A stretch of DNA of 64,000 nt. It comes from Aquanectria penicillioides (lineage: Eukaryota; Ascomycota; Sordariomycetes; Hypocreales; Nectriaceae). A model generated the notes under the pieces. It was not told where the DNA came from. It did no database searches and saw nothing but the letters and a program-made list of their open reading frames with translations. Made by a program: the position numbers and the translations under genes. Of this stretch, positions 62,063 to 64,000 are shown piece by piece (the stretch's first letter is position 1; every line of letters begins with the position of its first letter). The DNA is taken from assembly GCA_003415625.1 (NCBI GenBank), contig PYIU01000010.1, forward strand, positions 744,001-808,000. The letters run 5' to 3'.

Positions 62063-62276
62063 TAATTATATTGTTTTATAATAGCTTCTTTTTAATCTAT
62101 ATAGTATAAGCAAGCAGTATCCTTTAGGAGTTAACTTTTATAGTTAATAAAAAGGTCTTTTAGTAATTAATGCCTTTCTTTTATATAAAGCTATATGCTA
62201 TAAGTTGAGCTTTATATATAACTATTATACCATTTTTATCTCTTTTATATTAATTTACCTATTTTACTATAAGTAA
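62063..62276. other. AT-rich remnant between two LTR elements
   Basis: 214 bp of RIP-like sequence lying between the gypsy insertion and the plus-strand copia LTR. By position it should be the continuation of the minus-strand copia element interrupted at 49640. The minus reading has coding-like stretches with CAA-to-TAA stops, but no motif proves it. Confidence 0.4.
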
Positions 62277-62535
62277 TATTAATAGATATAGCGGCCAGGC
62301 AAAGGTAATTGCCGCTATAAATATAGCGGCTGGCTATAAGCCGACCTTAAGGGCCTTATAGGCCTAAGTCTTAAGGCTATATATCCTTATAAGGGAATCC
62401 CTACACTATAAATAGGTAACTGCATTTTGCAACTACTATTTAGCTACTCCTTATAAATCCTAATTAATCTAAACTAATCTATTATATATATTGCCTACTA
62501 TAACTATCTCTATATATATCTATATATTATTTATA
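62277..62535 (+). repeat. 5' LTR of a second Ty1/copia-type element (plus strand), 259 bp
   Basis: Inverted relative to the LTR at 47898-48156 and of identical length. It starts TATTAATAGATATAGCGG and ends TATTATTTATA (TG...CA after RIP). Its outer 3' part is fully AT-converted where the left copy keeps CpG, which allows the unmutated sequence to be read from the other copy. A primer-binding site follows at once. Confidence 0.8.
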
Positions 62536-62547
62536 GATTATAAGCCT
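62536..62547 (+). other. Primer-binding site, half-tRNA initiator-Met type
   Basis: GATTATAAGCCT immediately follows the LTR. It equals GGTTATGAGCCC, the complement of the initiator-Met tRNA anticodon arm, except for three G-to-A or C-to-T changes. Copia- and Ty5-type elements are known to use such a cleaved half-tRNA primer. The match supports both the LTR border and the plus orientation. Confidence 0.65.
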
Positions 62548-64000
62548 AAAGCTTTAATTTAAAAAGAAATTATAGCTATTTAAAAGGTTTAAACTAACCT
62601 AAAGTTTATCCCTTAAAGTTAATGCTTATAATATTAATTAATTAAGGTCCTAAAACTTAAGCAATAGCTTTAAAGCTAGCCTTAAAGCCAATCCTTATTA
62701 TTAAAGCAATTAAATAGACTAATAATAAAAAAGATTTTACTAAAAGAAAAAATAATCTTAAGGATCTTTTACTCTTTTTTAAAAGGTTAATAAAGCCTAT
62801 TAAAAGGAATCTATAAAAGATTTAGCTAAATTTAAGCATTATAATATAGTAAATAATAAAAATAATATAATAAATATAAAAGCTATAAAAGCATTTTAAT
62901 TAAAAGACTAAAAATAAATTAAAGACTAAATATAAAATATAGCCTAAAGATAAATTAAAATCTAAAGTAAAAGATAATAAAGATAAAAGCTTTAAGTATT
63001 AAAGAAGCTAACTCTTCTATACCTTAAGGGAGCCCTTAAGAGCTTTAAATAAAATATTTAATTTTTTAAGAAATAGAGAGATATTAATAAAGCTTACTTT
63101 AAGCAAAAAGAAAATTATAAACTTATAATTAATTAAAATTAAGGATTTTATTAATCTTAACTTTAAGATAAAAGGAGATAATATACTTAAGGGATTAAAG
63201 AATTAAGCTGCCTAAAAGAAATATCTTTTCTATACTATAATTACTATTAAATAGTATAAAGAGATTAAGATTTTATATTTAGAAAAAATATATTTAATTG
63301 CTACTATAAAAATAGTAGTTTTATAAAAACTAAAGCTATTATTATTTTTAGTAAAAACTAGCATAAAGGCTATTAAACTACTAATAAAAAGGTATAATAA
63401 TATAAAGTCCTAATAGAGCCTAGCTAACCTTTACTAAAAATTAAAGTCTTTAACTTTAAAGAAACTATAAAAGGTTTAAAATTATATTAATAACTTTTAC
63501 TATATTGCAAATAGTATTATTAAAGCTAGCAGTAAGCTCCTTAAGTACTAAAAAAAAATAAGATTTATAAATAGCATTAAAAAGGTCTTTTTTAAGTAAA
63601 ATGCACTTTAATGCAACTATAAGTAAAAGGGGAAATATTAATCTATTTATAAGATATAAAAAGACCTTATTAATAAAGCTAAAAGTCTATAGATTTCCTA
63701 AAAGAAGAGTAAAGACTTTAGCAATAAAAAAGGCATATAAATAAATACTTAATTAAATAAAAAGGATAACTATAAAAAAGATCCTAAAAGCAGTAAATGC
63801 TTTAACTATAATTAAAAAGGTTATATTATAAAGAACTATCTATCTTTATAAAAGAAAAGTAAAAGCAATAAAAATAAAAGGTTAAAGAAAAAAGATAATA
63901 GTAATAAAACTATTAAAAAGACTAAAAAGACTGCCCTATATATAGAATTAAGTAAATAAAGTACTAAAAATGTAAAGGAAGCTAAAGATAACTTTAATAA
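62548..64000 (+). mobile_element. RIP-degraded Gag region of the plus-strand copia element, runs off the window
   Basis: Plus-strand reading has long coding-like stretches broken by TAA from CAA. A Gag zinc knuckle relic is at 63798-63839: C-F-N-Y-N-stop-K-G-Y-I-I-K-N-Y, exactly C-x2-C-x4-H-x4-C with two Cys and the His converted to Tyr. Upstream, around 63460-63620, KETIKGLKLY and similar helical text fits a copia-type Gag core. Protease, integrase and RT would lie beyond 64000. Confidence 0.65.

Noticed and set aside
48200..62270. Low-GC mitochondrial or bacterial insertion
   Set aside because: LTR pairs, zinc-knuckle and integrase relics and transition-type changes explain the composition as RIP of retrotransposons.
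47898..62535. 14.6 kb DNA transposon bounded by ~259-bp terminal inverted repeats
   Set aside because: The inverted repeats have LTR-type ends, a purine tract beside one and a half-tRNA primer site beside the other, with copia-type RT and Gag relics on matching strands. They are LTRs of two copies in opposite orientation.

Overview
This window comes from a filamentous ascomycete (Pezizomycotina, probably a Sordariomycete; the class is inference). The evidence is many short GT-AG introns of about 46-80 nt, Zn2Cys6 regulators, HET-domain, NACHT-WD40 and Clr5-ankyrin genes, and a 16 kb AT-rich block with the marks of repeat-induced point mutation (RIP).

Layout. 1-439: 5' part of a broken RTA1-like membrane protein gene (-). 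1209-4117: F-box protein (+). 4348-6196: APC-family amine or amino-acid permease (-). 8308-12330: NACHT-WD40 NOD-like receptor with a small glycine-rich N-terminal motif on its own exon (+). 12406-14228: NCS1 nucleobase/vitamin permease (-), divergent from an amidase at 14902-16538 (+); the shared promoter holds six GATA-type sites. 17255-19141: 14-TM-class MFS exporter (+). 19244-21308: STAND-like protein without a P-loop (-). 21945-25936: AAA+ ATPase with a Q/N-rich tail (+). 26090-27364 and 27797-29608: divergent Zn2Cys6 regulators, the first truncated. 29665-30390: pseudogene of a Cys-rich protein (-). 31431-33242: multi-pass membrane protein of unknown function (-). 33904-35279: decayed HET-like gene (-). 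35927-38881: intact HET-domain gene (-). 41007-44363: Clr5-ankyrin protein (+). 44533-45865: Zn2Cys6 regulator cut by a nonsense codon (-). 46461-47727: Old Yellow Enzyme-type gene with two frame breaks (+).

47898-64000 is a nest of RIP-mutated LTR retrotransposons. A Ty1/copia-type element on the minus strand (3' LTR 47898-48156) was split by a 12.4 kb Ty3/gypsy-type element, also minus (49647-62056), which has two LTRs of equal length (381 bp) and an ATACTA flanking repeat. A second copy of the copia family starts at 62277 on the plus strand and runs off the window. Gag zinc knuckles, reverse-transcriptase cores and an integrase piece can still be read through the mutations.

The gene-bearing part looks like an accessory or subtelomere-like region: allorecognition/innate-immunity-type genes (NLR, STAND-like, HET, Clr5-ankyrin), transporters, regulators and several genes in decay. 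At least four apparent coding breaks are single missing bases, so assembly error and true pseudogenization must be told apart. Intron borders are my own reading of splice signals and frame continuity, without transcript support.
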